DNA from: Oscillibacter valericigenes Sjm18-20
Lineage (GTDB): Bacteria > Bacillota > Clostridia > Oscillospirales > Oscillospiraceae
Assembly (NCBI GenBank): GCA_000283575.1
Contig: AP012044.1
Coordinates: forward strand, 1,922,001 to 1,986,000
Reading direction: 5' to 3'
Length of the DNA: 64,000 nt
Position numbers and translations under genes: made by a program. The notes under the pieces are model-generated. The model worked only from the letters and a program-made list of their open reading frames with translations, did no database searches and was not told the DNA's origin. How positions within the stretch are numbered: position 1 is the first letter of the stretch; each line of letters begins with the position of its first letter. Below are positions 16,305-25,313 of the stretch, one piece after another.

Positions 16305-17789
16305 GTGAAACATTTTGATCTTATAATCGTAGGAAGTGGCGCCGGCCTCATGGTTATGGAGGCGGCTTTGAGCAAAGGGCTCCAATGCGCAATTGTCGAA
16401 AAAGCAAAGTTTGGGGGCACGTGTCTTACCAAAGGCTGTATTCCGTCCAAAATGCTTGTCTATCCTGCTGATTTTATCCGTGAAGCGGAGGAGTCGGGAC
16501 GGGTCGGTATCCGGACCCCCCACCCGGAAATCGATTGGGACGCTATTTCCAAAAGAATGTGGGATCAGATTGATTTTAGTAAATCAATAGAAAATAGCTT
16601 GAAGGACGTTCCGAACCTCACGGTATATAAAGGAATCGGTGCCTTTACCGGGCCCAATAGTATGGCAATTTCCTGCGAAGGAAAGGAAGACGAGATAATC
16701 TATGGCGACAAGTTCGTCATTGCGGCGGGTGCCAGAACGTTTATTCCCCCCGTGGAGGGTTTGGAAAGTGCCGGGTATGTGACGTCCGAGACCTTTTTCG
16801 GAGATAAGTTTCCCAAAAAACTCTGGAAAAGCCTTGCGATTATCGGCGGCGGTGCAATTAGCGCGGAATTTGCCCATATTTTTTCAGCATTTGGGACAAA
16901 GGTGACGATTATCGCGCGCTCGGAGATCTTGAACAAGGAGGAAAAAGAAGTCGCTCAATTTGTCGGCAGGCAGTTTACAAAAAACGGGATTGAGCTGCTG
17001 ACAAACAGCACGATTCTTTCTGCCTCCGCTGCCGGCGGGAAAAAATATATCACCATCGAAAACAGCATAACCAAGAGGCATACAGTTGTGGAATGTGAGG
17101 AAATCTTTGCCGCTTCCGGCGTACGGTCGAATGCGGATGCATTATCGCTTGAAAAGGCAGGCGTAGCAGTAGATAAGCATGGCTGGATCGTTACAAACTC
17201 CTGTCTGGAGACATCCAATGAAGCTGTATGGGCGCTGGGCGACATCAATGGAAAGTATCAGTTCAGGCACAAGGCAAACTACGAGGCTCAGATTTTGATT
17301 CACAATCTTTTTTCAGACGGGGATAAAAAAGAGGCGCGTTATGATACGGTTCCATGGGCAATCTTTACGCATCCACAGGTTGCGCACGTAGGCATGACGG
17401 AGAAAGAGGCGCAGAGTAAAGGCCTCTCATACCGAACCGCCATGAACCATTACTCGGAGGTCGTGGGCGGCAGAGCCATGGGATACCGGGATGGGGATGG
17501 CGACAACGGTTTTGTAAAAGTTATTATCAGCGAAGATAAAAAGATACTCGGCGTTCATATTGTCGGACCGCAGGCCGCTATCTTGTTGCAGCCGTTTGTA
17601 TATCTGATGAACGTGGGGTATCAGTGCAAAAAGACAAAGCAGGCTATGAGTGCGAGAGAACTTGATTCGCTTCGAATCCTGTGCCCGAATATTGACACCT
17701 ACGAGCCTATCAACGATTCCATGGTGATCCATCCTTCTTTGAACGAACTGACAGCGTGGGTGTTTGAAAAGTTAAATACAGCACAATGA
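16305..17789 (+). CDS. pyridine nucleotide-disulfide oxidoreductase (Lpd/mercuric-reductase-like)
   Basis: A 494-residue class I flavoprotein disulfide reductase. It has the FAD loop LIIVGSGAGLMVMEAAL, the redox-active pair in GGTCLTKGCIPSKML, the NAD(P)H loop AIIGGGAISAEFAHIFSAFG, and the second FAD motif VWALGDING. The C-terminal dimer domain carries the HP residues in MVIHPSLNELTAW. These features fit dihydrolipoamide-, mycothione- or mercuric-reductase relatives; the true substrate is unclear. GTG at 16305 (GGGAGG seven bases before, giving MKHFDLIIVG) is preferred; ATG at 16281 is possible. It lies downstream of the HxlR gene on the same strand. Confidence 0.87.
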   Translation: MKHFDLIIVGSGAGLMVMEAALSKGLQCAIVEKAKFGGTCLTKGCIPSKMLVYPADFIREAEESGRVGIRTPHPEIDWDAISKRMWDQIDFSKSIENSLKDVPNLTVYKGIGAFTGPNSMAISCEGKEDEIIYGDKFVIAAGARTFIPPVEGLESAGYVTSETFFGDKFPKKLWKSLAIIGGGAISAEFAHIFSAFGTKVTIIARSEILNKEEKEVAQFVGRQFTKNGIELLTNSTILSASAAGGKKYITIENSITKRHTVVECEEIFAASGVRSNADALSLEKAGVAVDKHGWIVTNSCLETSNEAVWALGDINGKYQFRHKANYEAQILIHNLFSDGDKKEARYDTVPWAIFTHPQVAHVGMTEKEAQSKGLSYRTAMNHYSEVVGGRAMGYRDGDGDNGFVKVIISEDKKILGVHIVGPQAAILLQPFVYLMNVGYQCKKTKQAMSARELDSLRILCPNIDTYEPINDSMVIHPSLNELTAWVFEKLNTAQ

Positions 17790-17885
17790 GCACTGGGTTA
17801 CGGTGCCCAAGTTGACCTGGCGATTTTCAATCAGACTCAAGTATATCCCTGTTCCATCTTTTCATGTGACTTATTAAATTAGGCA

Positions 17886-17921
17886 AAGCACCCAAGGACA
17901 TTTTAACGTCCTTGGGTGCTT
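17886..17921. repeat. 14-bp perfect hairpin
   Basis: AAGCACCCAAGGAC pairs with GTCCTTGGGTGCTT across an 8-base loop. No T run follows on either strand, so terminator activity is uncertain. The remainder of 17790-18208 is AT-rich and holds no gene that can be supported. Confidence 0.55.
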
Positions 17922-18208
17922 ACTAGATTGATGCGGCTGTTTCCCCCATATCGGCAATGCGGCAAATGGTTTTCCTCTTGAGTCTGCGTACAGGAACAGC
18001 AAAATTTGCTTTGATACTGCAATCTCACCGCCACGGCCAGATTTGATGAGCGACATATTTATTCTTCGCCTTATGGGAGACTTTGCCGTTCATGTTGCAT
18101 GTTGAAACTTTTTTAAGGAATCAAACGTATTTTTAACAGTTACCGCTTGACTATGAAGTGACTTTATAGCTTATTATGACTGCACAAATACATCTTGGAG
18201 GTTATCGT

Positions 18209-19666
18209 ATGACAATAAAAGAAATCGAATCGCTCTCCGGAATGACCCGGGCGAACATACGTTTTTATGAATCCGAGGGACTGCTATTACCAGCGAGAAG
18301 TCCCAATGGGTATCGGGATTATTCAGAAAATGACCTGGAGATTTTAAAGCGTATTAAACTTCTGCGCACGCTGCATATTTCTCTGGAGGAAATTAAATTA
18401 CTGCAAAATGGGGACCGGGAGCTTATGGACGCTCTGGACCAGCATTTGGCAGAGCTTGAATCCAAACAGATCAGCCTTGAGCAGTCAAAGGAAATCTGCG
18501 AAGAGATGCGCAGCGACGGTGTACAATATCAGACACTCGACGCGCAGCACTATCTGGATGCAATCGAGAACATGACGGATAAGCCCGTTCCTGAGCTGGA
18601 GGCTGATACTGTCCCCAAAGTACGTTCTCCATGGCGCCGTTTCTTCGCACGGCAACTCGACCTTTTTATTTACTCCTTACTATGGATGATTTTTTTGTCT
18701 ATGGCGATGAACACCAATATAGCCAATCGCAACGGCGGAAAAGATATTCTGGATACGTTTATTGGCCTTCTGCTCATGCTTTTCATAGAGCCGGCAATGC
18801 TCCGTTTTTTCGGTACAACCGTCGGCAAATGGATTCTGGGACTTCGCATTACCGATGGAGAAGGCCGTCATTTGTCTTATTCAAAAGCGTTCTCCAGGAC
18901 ATGGACAATGTTTCTGAGGGGAATGGGACTCAACATCCCCATCTATAATCTGGTGCGTTTTTGGCGGAGCTATCGAGCATGTGAAGAGGGGGAAACGCTG
19001 GATTGGGAAGAGGAATCTATTCTTATTTTGCGAGATAAAAAAGGCTGGCGCATCGGAGCCTATGTCGGCGCTTATGTTGCTGCCTTTGCCGTACTGATCT
19101 TGACGCTTTTTATAGCAGCCATGCCAAAACATCGGGGCGAAATCAGCGTGTCAGAATTTTGCGACAACTACAATCGGCTTTCGGAATATATGGACGTTGG
19201 CTCAGGCAGCTCCCTTAACGAAAGCGGGGAATGGGTTAAACCGGAATATGACGAATATGATGACCCGAATACAGCTACAGTATATATTGATATTGGCGGA
19301 AACGGCGATGAGCCCAACTTTCTCTTCACGGAGGACAATGGCGCGATGACGGGAATGGATTTCTCAAAAGAGCTTCATGACAGCGACGAATTTGTGCCAA
19401 GTTATCAAAACGAAATGATACTCGCTATTCTTTCCTTTGCCCGGGCGCAAAAAGGATGCAGCCCATTTTCCAAGGACATAGATCATATCATCAAGCAAAT
19501 AGCAGAGTCCCCGTTTGAAGATTTTCAATATTCGGTGCAAGGCGTTTCCATTACATGCGAGGTTGAGTATTCCGGTTATACGAACATAGAGTCTATGAGC
19601 ACGCTCTGGCCTGAAGAAGGTGTGGAATCGGATTATTCTTTTCATTTTATGATGGCCAAAAAGTGA
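18209..19666 (+). CDS. MerR-type regulator fused to an RDD membrane domain
   Basis: 485 residues. Residues 1-70 form a MerR winged helix (KEIESLSGMTRANIRFYESEG) followed by a dimerisation coiled coil (LDQHLAELESKQISLEQSKEICEEM). After residue ~140 comes an RDD-family membrane domain (RFFARQLDLFIYSLLWMIF with the conserved R and D, then FFGTTVGKWILGLRI). A further helix follows near VGAYVAAFAVLILTLFIA, then a ~170-residue probably extracytoplasmic domain ending FHFMMAKK. The start is set at 18209, with GGAGG seven bases before. A DNA-binding protein tethered in the membrane with an outer domain suggests one-component signalling. The target genes are unknown. Confidence 0.8.
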   Translation: MTIKEIESLSGMTRANIRFYESEGLLLPARSPNGYRDYSENDLEILKRIKLLRTLHISLEEIKLLQNGDRELMDALDQHLAELESKQISLEQSKEICEEMRSDGVQYQTLDAQHYLDAIENMTDKPVPELEADTVPKVRSPWRRFFARQLDLFIYSLLWMIFLSMAMNTNIANRNGGKDILDTFIGLLLMLFIEPAMLRFFGTTVGKWILGLRITDGEGRHLSYSKAFSRTWTMFLRGMGLNIPIYNLVRFWRSYRACEEGETLDWEEESILILRDKKGWRIGAYVGAYVAAFAVLILTLFIAAMPKHRGEISVSEFCDNYNRLSEYMDVGSGSSLNESGEWVKPEYDEYDDPNTATVYIDIGGNGDEPNFLFTEDNGAMTGMDFSKELHDSDEFVPSYQNEMILAILSFARAQKGCSPFSKDIDHIIKQIAESPFEDFQYSVQGVSITCEVEYSGYTNIESMSTLWPEEGVESDYSFHFMMAKK

Positions 19667-19844
19667 TTGGAGCGTTATAATTAGGAATGATTTTTTCAGC
19701 CTGCTATCTGAGCTGTCTCAAAACTGAAAAAAGGAATACACCGGGAAAGTTGAGGCGGGCGGGAATACGCGTTTATCCTGCGCTGTGGAAACGCAGGCAC
19801 CGGAACAAATGTGGCATTTTTAAATAAAAAGGAGAATTCTCAAA

Positions 19845-20687
19845 GTGAAAAAGTTTTTGATCCTTATTTTTTCTGTGGTTTTATGCTTGACGATTGCCGC
19901 TTGCGGCGGCAATCAGGCAGTGAATGCAGAGAATAATCGTGAAAATTCGTCTGCCTCGGATACGGCTCCGGAATTGCCGCCAGAAGCTTCGACAGACAAA
20001 CCGGCGGATACATCGGCTGACACTCCGGTAGGAGCTGATAAATCCGTCAATATGTACAATGCCTATGCGGATGCGCTTGAAAATCTGATCCAAAACCAAA
20101 TACTTCCCGATGGCACCGACTGCGAGGACCCATTGGGTGATATGTCTGAAAACAAGTTTTCCGTTTATGACGTGGATCACGACGGGAAAGAAGAACTTCT
20201 CCTTATGAACATTAATGCAAGTATGGCCGGTCAGGCAGGATACGTGTTTGGATACGACGAAACGACAAAAGAGCTTCAAACGGAACTCGGTGAATTCCCC
20301 ATGCTGACTTTTTACGATAACGGTGCCGTCAAGGCGGGGTGGTCCCATAATCAGGGACTCGCCGGTGAAAACTTTTGGCCCTACAGTCTCTATCAATACG
20401 CGCCCGGAACAGACAGCTATGAATTAGTTGGCATGGTGGACGCGTGGGACAAAAACTTCTCGGTTACAGACGATCAGAATAACCCGTTTCCAAGTGAGAT
20501 TGATAAAAGCGGGACGGGAATTGTCTACTATATTATGAAGGACGGGCAATATGACACGACCCACCCGGTAGACGCATCCGATTACAATGCGTGGATCAAT
20601 AGCTACATTGGAAACGCTTCGGAAATTCAGATTGGGTATATGGATTTGACGGAAGAAAACATCTCGCAGATAAGAAATGGATTATGA
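19845..20687 (+). CDS. lipoprotein with a DxDxDG calcium-type motif
   Basis: A 280-residue exported protein. It starts at GTG after an AAGGAG site, with a lipobox LTIAACGG placing the lipidated cysteine near residue 20. A low-complexity linker rich in Ser, Asp, Thr and Pro (residues ~25-65) leads to a C-terminal domain containing VYDVDHDGKEELLLMN, a DxDxDG calcium-binding-type loop. It may be the surface partner of the MerR-RDD protein 178 bases upstream, but that is inference only. Confidence 0.75.
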   Translation: MKKFLILIFSVVLCLTIAACGGNQAVNAENNRENSSASDTAPELPPEASTDKPADTSADTPVGADKSVNMYNAYADALENLIQNQILPDGTDCEDPLGDMSENKFSVYDVDHDGKEELLLMNINASMAGQAGYVFGYDETTKELQTELGEFPMLTFYDNGAVKAGWSHNQGLAGENFWPYSLYQYAPGTDSYELVGMVDAWDKNFSVTDDQNNPFPSEIDKSGTGIVYYIMKDGQYDTTHPVDASDYNAWINSYIGNASEIQIGYMDLTEENISQIRNGL

Positions 20688-20854
20688 GATCAATACATAA
20701 GCGAGATAGACAAAAGCCCAGCCCGGCTACAGCGGTATGAATCCTTGTAAGCCAGTGATATGAACAGTTGAAAGGCAAATCAGAAGACTGCATTTTTTTG
20801 AATTGGCCTGTAAAAATAACGTTTCTGTATCCGGTGCTCTTTTCCTGCGCTTTC

Positions 20855-20883
20855 TTGACAATTCGGCTAAAATATGCTATATA
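20855..20883 (+). promoter_or_regulatory. promoter of scfA
   Basis: TTGACA at 20855-20860 with TATATA starting at 20878 after 17 bases (TATACT at 20880 is an alternative -10). It lies about 75 bases before the scfA start. Confidence 0.6.
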
Positions 20884-20959
20884 CTCTATGTCTAATATTG
20901 ATGGGATAGCCTGCGGCCGCCGCTGGCGGATGCACAGGCAGAAATGGAGAATCTGTATC

Positions 20960-21106
20960 ATGGAAAGAATCAAGACGCTGGAAACCCGCAATCTATGCGA
21001 AAGCGCCAAGCGCGGCGGCTGTGGCGAATGCCAGACTTCCTGCCAGTCCGCCTGCAAGACCAGCTGCGGCATTGCCAATCAGAAGTGCGAGAACGCTAAC
21101 AAGTAA
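20960..21106 (+). CDS. scfA: SCIFF (ranthipeptide) precursor
   Basis: A 48-residue peptide with leader MERIKTLETRN and a cysteine-rich core ending in CQSACKTSC and NQKCENANK, the signature of the SCIFF precursor found almost throughout Clostridia. The partner maturase gene follows directly. Cysteines lie at positions 13, 21, 24, 28, 32, 36 and 43, seven rather than the six of the family name. The radical SAM partner installs thioether links from these cysteines to other residues. Ranthipeptides have been linked to quorum sensing and metabolic control in Clostridium. Confidence 0.93.
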   Translation: MERIKTLETRNLCESAKRGGCGECQTSCQSACKTSCGIANQKCENANK

Positions 21107-21124
21107 GAAAAGCTAATAAAAAAT

Positions 21125-21148
21125 GCCGCCATCCCGGCGGCTTTTTTT
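21125..21148 (+). terminator. terminator or attenuator between scfA and scfB
   Basis: A GCCGCC/GGCGGC stem with a seven-T run begins 18 bases after the scfA stop and sits before scfB. Partial read-through would give more peptide than maturase transcript. Confidence 0.8.
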
Positions 21149-21171
21149 ATGGCTTACAACACGGAGGAATT

Positions 21172-22551
21172 ATGGTACATCAATATCAGCTTAACGGCTG
21201 CAACATCGTGCTGGACACCTGCTCCGGCTCCATCCACGCCGTAGACGAGGTAGCCTATGACGTCATCTCTGTGTACCGGGAAAAGAGCGCGGCGGAGATT
21301 GTGACTACCCTGCTGGAAAAATACAGCGGCCGCCCCGACGTCAATGAGGGAGAACTCCGCCAGTGTCTGGCAGATGTGGCGGAGCTGGAGCGCTCCGGCA
21401 AGCTCTTTACCCCGGATACCTTCGCACCGCTGGCTGACGCCTTCAAAGAGCGCAGTGGAGGCGTTGTAAAGGCTTTGTGCCTGCATGTGGCCCACACCTG
21501 CAACCTCAACTGTGCCTATTGCTTTGCCAGTCAGGGAAAGTATCACGGTGACCGGGCTGTCATGAGCTTTGAGGTGGGCAAGCGGGCGCTGGACTATTTG
21601 GTGGAGCACTCTGGCGCGCGTACAAATCTGGAGGTGGACTTCTTCGGCGGGGAGCCTTTAATGAACTGGGACGTGGTGAAGCAGTTGGTGGCTTATGCCC
21701 ACAGCATTGAGAAGGACGCCCGCAAGAACTTTCGCTTTACACTCACCACCAACGGGATGCTGATCGACGATGACGTGATCGAGTTTGCGAACCGGGAGAT
21801 GAGCAACGTGGTGCTGTCTCTGGATGGGCGCAGGGAAATCCACGACCGCTGCCGGGTGGATTACGCCGGCAACGGCAGCTGGGAACGCATCGTTCCCAAG
21901 TTTCAGAAGCTGGTGCGGGCCCGGGGCAACCGAAACTACTATATGCGCGGCACCTTCACCCACGCAAACCCCGACTTTCTCAACGACATCCACGTCATGC
22001 TGGATCTGGGTTTCACCGAACTGAGCATGGAACCGGTCGTCTGCGCCCCGTCCGACCCCGCCGCCCTGACACAGGACGATCTCCCCATCGTATTGGAGCA
22101 GTATGAGCTGCTGGCCAAAGAGATGCTGGAACAAAAACGGACCGGTCATCCTTTCACCTTCTACCACTATATGATCGACCTCACCGGCGGTCCTTGTATT
22201 TACAAGCGCATCTCCGGCTGCGGCTCCGGGACGGAGTACATGGCCGTGACGCCATGGGGGGATCTGTATCCCTGCCATCAGTTCGTGGGAGAGGAGCGGT
22301 TCCGGCTGGGAGATATCTGGAACGGCGTAGACAACACCGCCGTGCAAGAGGAGTTCCGCAGCTGCAACGCCTACTCCCGCCCCGAGTGCGCGGACTGCTG
22401 GGCAAAGCTGTACTGCTCCGGCGGTTGCGCCGCCAACGCCTATCACGCTACCGGTTCTCTCCGAGGCACATACACCTACGGCTGCGAGCTGTTCCGGAAG
22501 CGGATGGAATGCGCCATTATGATTCAGGTGGTGGAAAGACTGGGCAATTAA
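21172..22551 (+). CDS. scfB: SCIFF peptide radical SAM maturase
   Basis: A 459-residue radical SAM/SPASM enzyme. The N-terminal ~90 residues form a precursor-recognition (PqqD-like) domain. The SAM cluster motif CNLNCAYC has cysteines at 110, 114 and 117. The C-terminal SPASM region carries the auxiliary cluster ligands (GGPCIYKRISGCGSG, LYPCHQF, CADCWAKLYCSGGCAAN). The ATG has a GGAGG site. It is adjacent to its substrate gene scfA in the conserved order and catalyses Cys-to-carbon thioether formation. Confidence 0.95.
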   Translation: MVHQYQLNGCNIVLDTCSGSIHAVDEVAYDVISVYREKSAAEIVTTLLEKYSGRPDVNEGELRQCLADVAELERSGKLFTPDTFAPLADAFKERSGGVVKALCLHVAHTCNLNCAYCFASQGKYHGDRAVMSFEVGKRALDYLVEHSGARTNLEVDFFGGEPLMNWDVVKQLVAYAHSIEKDARKNFRFTLTTNGMLIDDDVIEFANREMSNVVLSLDGRREIHDRCRVDYAGNGSWERIVPKFQKLVRARGNRNYYMRGTFTHANPDFLNDIHVMLDLGFTELSMEPVVCAPSDPAALTQDDLPIVLEQYELLAKEMLEQKRTGHPFTFYHYMIDLTGGPCIYKRISGCGSGTEYMAVTPWGDLYPCHQFVGEERFRLGDIWNGVDNTAVQEEFRSCNAYSRPECADCWAKLYCSGGCAANAYHATGSLRGTYTYGCELFRKRMECAIMIQVVERLGN

Positions 22552-22575
22552 CCGGGAAGCAGGGAGGCAAAAGCT

Positions 22576-23925
22576 ATGGAAACCCCCATTGCGGATTTTG
22601 TAAACGCCTACCGGAAAAGCGGCGTCTCGAGGCTGCATATGCCCGGGCACAAGGGCCAGGGGCCTCTGGGCTGTGAGAGTTTGGACATCACGGAGATCGC
22701 CGGGGCGGATGCGCTTTACCAGGCGGACGGTATCATCGCCCGCAGCGAAAGCAACGCCGCCGCCCTGTTTGGCACGGCGGCCACTTTCTACTCCACGGAG
22801 GGTTCCTCCCAGTGCATCCGGGCCATGCTGTACCTGGCTGTGCTCCATGCTTCCATAAGCGGCGAACGCCCGGTAATCGTGGCCGCCCGGAACGCCCATC
22901 AGTCATTCGTGCTGGCGGCGGCCCTGCTGGATGTGGAAATCGTCTGGCTGTGGCCGGAGGAATCCCCGTTCTCCCTGTGCCGGTGCAACGTCTCTCACGT
23001 GCAGCTGGAACGGGTCCTCAGGACCCTGCCCCGGCCGCCTGCGGCGGTGTACGTCACCGCACCGGACTATCTGGGAAGTACACCGGATGTCGCCGCACTG
23101 GCGGCGACCGCCCATCGGTTCAAAGTCCCCCTTCTGGTGGACGGCGCCCACGGCGCTTACCTCAAATTTTTACCACACGGAGCCCATCCCATTGACCTGG
23201 GAGCGGATCTTTGCTGCGACTCCGCCCACAAGACGCTGCCGGTACTCACCGGTGGGGCCTACCTTCATGTCGGGCCCCGAGCTCCGGCCGATTTTATTGA
23301 AAACGGGAAGCGGGCCCTGGCGCTGTTCGGCTCTACCAGTCCCTCCTACCTGATTCTACAGTCGCTGGATCTTGTAAACTACCGTCTGGCAGAGGACTAT
23401 CCCCAGCGTCTGGCATCCTGTGCGGTGCGGCTGGAGGCCCTTCGGGCCGATCTGCGGGGCGGCGGCTGGCGCATTACCCAAAGCGATCCCCTGAAGCTGA
23501 CGATCTCCGCCGCAGAGAGCGGCTGGGACGGCAGAGACATGGCCGCCCTGCTGCGCCGTGGGAATGTGGAGTGCGAGTACGCAGATCCGGATTTTGTGGT
23601 GCTGATGGCCACGCCGGAAAACGCAGAGCGGGATTTCAAGCAAATTGGGTCTGCCTTGGGGCGCAATCCTCGTCAGGGACCGCTCCGCCGCCCATCCCCG
23701 TGCCTTTTTCCGCCCGAAAAGGCATGTTCTCCACGAGAAGCTGCTTTTTCCCCAAGCGAATCTGTGCCCGCCGCCCGGGCGACAGGCCGGATTCTGGCTG
23801 CACCTACCGTGGGCTGTCCCCCCGCGATACCCGTGGTGGTGGGCGGTGAGCGTATTGCGCAGGATGCGGTTGAGGTGTTCGCCTACTATGACATTTCCTC
23901 CGTCCAGGTCATCCCCGACCATTGA
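22576..23925 (+). CDS. Orn/Lys/Arg decarboxylase-family PLP enzyme
   Basis: A 449-residue fold-type I decarboxylase-like protein. It has the N-terminal HMPGHKGQG motif, the VDGAHGAYL aspartate region and the PLP lysine K219 in SAHKTLPVLTGGA. It is shorter than classical E. coli decarboxylases and lacks their wing domain, as in the YaaO/SpeA-short group. The end contains an unusual Pro/Ser-rich insert (residues ~360-405) before the last strand. It follows scfB by 24 bases. The potABCD importer elsewhere in the window makes polyamine metabolism a plausible context; the substrate is not determined. Confidence 0.85.
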   Translation: METPIADFVNAYRKSGVSRLHMPGHKGQGPLGCESLDITEIAGADALYQADGIIARSESNAAALFGTAATFYSTEGSSQCIRAMLYLAVLHASISGERPVIVAARNAHQSFVLAAALLDVEIVWLWPEESPFSLCRCNVSHVQLERVLRTLPRPPAAVYVTAPDYLGSTPDVAALAATAHRFKVPLLVDGAHGAYLKFLPHGAHPIDLGADLCCDSAHKTLPVLTGGAYLHVGPRAPADFIENGKRALALFGSTSPSYLILQSLDLVNYRLAEDYPQRLASCAVRLEALRADLRGGGWRITQSDPLKLTISAAESGWDGRDMAALLRRGNVECEYADPDFVVLMATPENAERDFKQIGSALGRNPRQGPLRRPSPCLFPPEKACSPREAAFSPSESVPAARATGRILAAPTVGCPPAIPVVVGGERIAQDAVEVFAYYDISSVQVIPDH

Positions 23926-23996
23926 GAACCGTTGTTTACAGGCGTTAAAGCAGGGGACGTGAGGGAACGATAGATGCCCACCGCTTCAGACTGAAG

Positions 23997-24216
23997 TCAA
24001 AAGTCTCTCCTTCTATAGAGGTATGTGGATATGCCCCGGCGGCCTATGCTTCGCCCTAAGTCCACTGGTTCGGCTTTTTGCGGCAGGCGTAGGATGACGG
24101 TCACGCTCTCGGCGCGGGTGATGTTGGCGGCGGCGGGGTTCAGCTTCCCGTCCTTAGCTTTGAATGAGGCCGGAGTCAGCGCTCTATTTTGCCGCGTCAG
24201 CGCTGTCCGCGTCCGC
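23997..24216 (-). pseudogene. S-layer-homology-like fragment
   Basis: One reverse frame reads KDGKLNPAAANITRAES then VTVILRLPQKAE before a TGA at 23997. The NITRAE box with a preceding 'DGKLNP' is the signature end of an SLH repeat, the domain that anchors proteins to the cell wall. No start or earlier repeat remains. This is a fragment left by rearrangement. Confidence 0.5.
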
Positions 24217-24406
24217 TCTCCGTGAAATTGCCTGTATAGAGCACATACCCGTCCTTCTCCAGCGCGGAAGCAATCTCCGCGAGGCCATAGCCGTCTAGCG
24301 CCAGCCGGTATATCCGACGCACTATCTCGGCGGCATCCGGGGCGATGACCCCAAAGCGGGGATCATCTGGGTTCTTGATGTAGCCATAGGGCGGCGGCGA
24401 CAGCGG
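24197..24406 (-). pseudogene. large serine recombinase fragment
   Basis: A reverse frame carries PPYGYIKNPDDPRFGVIAPD, AAEIVRRIYRLALDGYGLAE and IASALEKDGY, the recombinase domain (Pfam Recombinase) of transposon- or phage-type large serine integrases. The catalytic N-terminus and the C-terminus are missing. This marks 24-25.6 kb as a decayed integrative element. Confidence 0.7.
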
Positions 24407-24437
24407 GACACCGGAATGACGAATTGCATATCATTTT

Positions 24438-24470
24438 AGGACGTTCCTGCTCATGGAACGTCCTTTTTCT
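24438..24470 (+). terminator. intrinsic terminator upstream of the parA remnant
   Basis: AGGACGTTCC and GGAACGTCCT pair across a 7-base loop and are followed by a T run. Confidence 0.75.
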
Positions 24471-24494
24471 ATTTTAGCAGAGGTGAAAAGTCAC

Positions 24495-25313
24495 ATGACC
24501 AATATCATTGCCGTTGCCAACTAAAAGGGCGGCGTCGGCAAGACCACAATCTGCGCCAATCTCGGCGTGGGGCTGGCATAGGAAGGGAAAAAGGTGCTGC
24601 AGGTGGACAGCGACCCGGAGGGTTCCCTCACCATCAGCTTGGGCAATCCCCAGCCCGACTAACTGCCCGTGACGCTGGCGACGATCATGGGCAAGGTGCT
24701 GAACGAAGAACCCATTGCTCTCGGTGAGGGCCTTTTGCACCATGACGAGGGTGTCGATCTGATGCCCGCCAATATCGAGCTTTCCGGCATGGAGGTTTCC
24801 CTAGTCAACGCTATGAGCCGTGAAAAAATCCTGAAGCAATATCTGGACGGCGTAAAGCGCCAATACGACTATGTTCTTCTGGACTGTATGCCCTCACTGG
24901 GGATGCTCACCGTCGACGTGCTGGCCGCAGCCGACAGCGATCCCATTCCCGTTCAGGCCCAGTATCTTCCGGCCAAGGGGCTTGAGCAGCTTTTGCAGAC
25001 AATCAATAATTTGCGGCGGCAGATTAATCCGAAGCTCAAAATCGACGGTATTCTGCTGACGATGGTGGACAGCTGCACCAACTGCGCCAAGGAAATCAGC
25101 GCCCTGCTGCGGGACACCTACGGCTCAAAGCTGAAGGTTTTTGACGTGGAAATTCCCCATTCCGTCCGCGCCGCTGAGATTAGCACTGAGGGCAAAAGCA
25201 TTTTCGCTCACGACCCGAAGGGCAAGGTTGCCGAGGCGTATCGGGAACTAACAAAGGAGGTGTTGAAGATTGAAAAGCAGCGCCAAAAACATAAGTCTGA
25301 ACAGTTACGATGA
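24495..25313 (+). pseudogene. ParA/Soj ATPase with three in-frame stops
   Basis: An AGAGGTGA site and ATG at 24495 start a full-length ParA reading frame: IIAVAN-stop-KGGVGKTT (Walker A), GLA-stop-EGKKVLQVDSDPEG, QPD-stop-LPVTLA, then open to 25313 with YDYVLLDCMPSLGMLTVD and VEIPHSVRAAEISTEGKS. The stops are TAA at 24522, TAG at 24579 and TAA at 24660, and each is expected to be glutamine in homologues. Everything else in the frame is intact. As written it cannot make a Walker A-containing protein. It belongs to a lost plasmid or conjugative element. Confidence 0.88.

Noticed and set aside
17874..18056. A 60-residue reverse-strand reading frame as a small gene
   Set aside because: No usable ribosome site, its end runs through the hairpin at 17886-17921, and no family is recognised.
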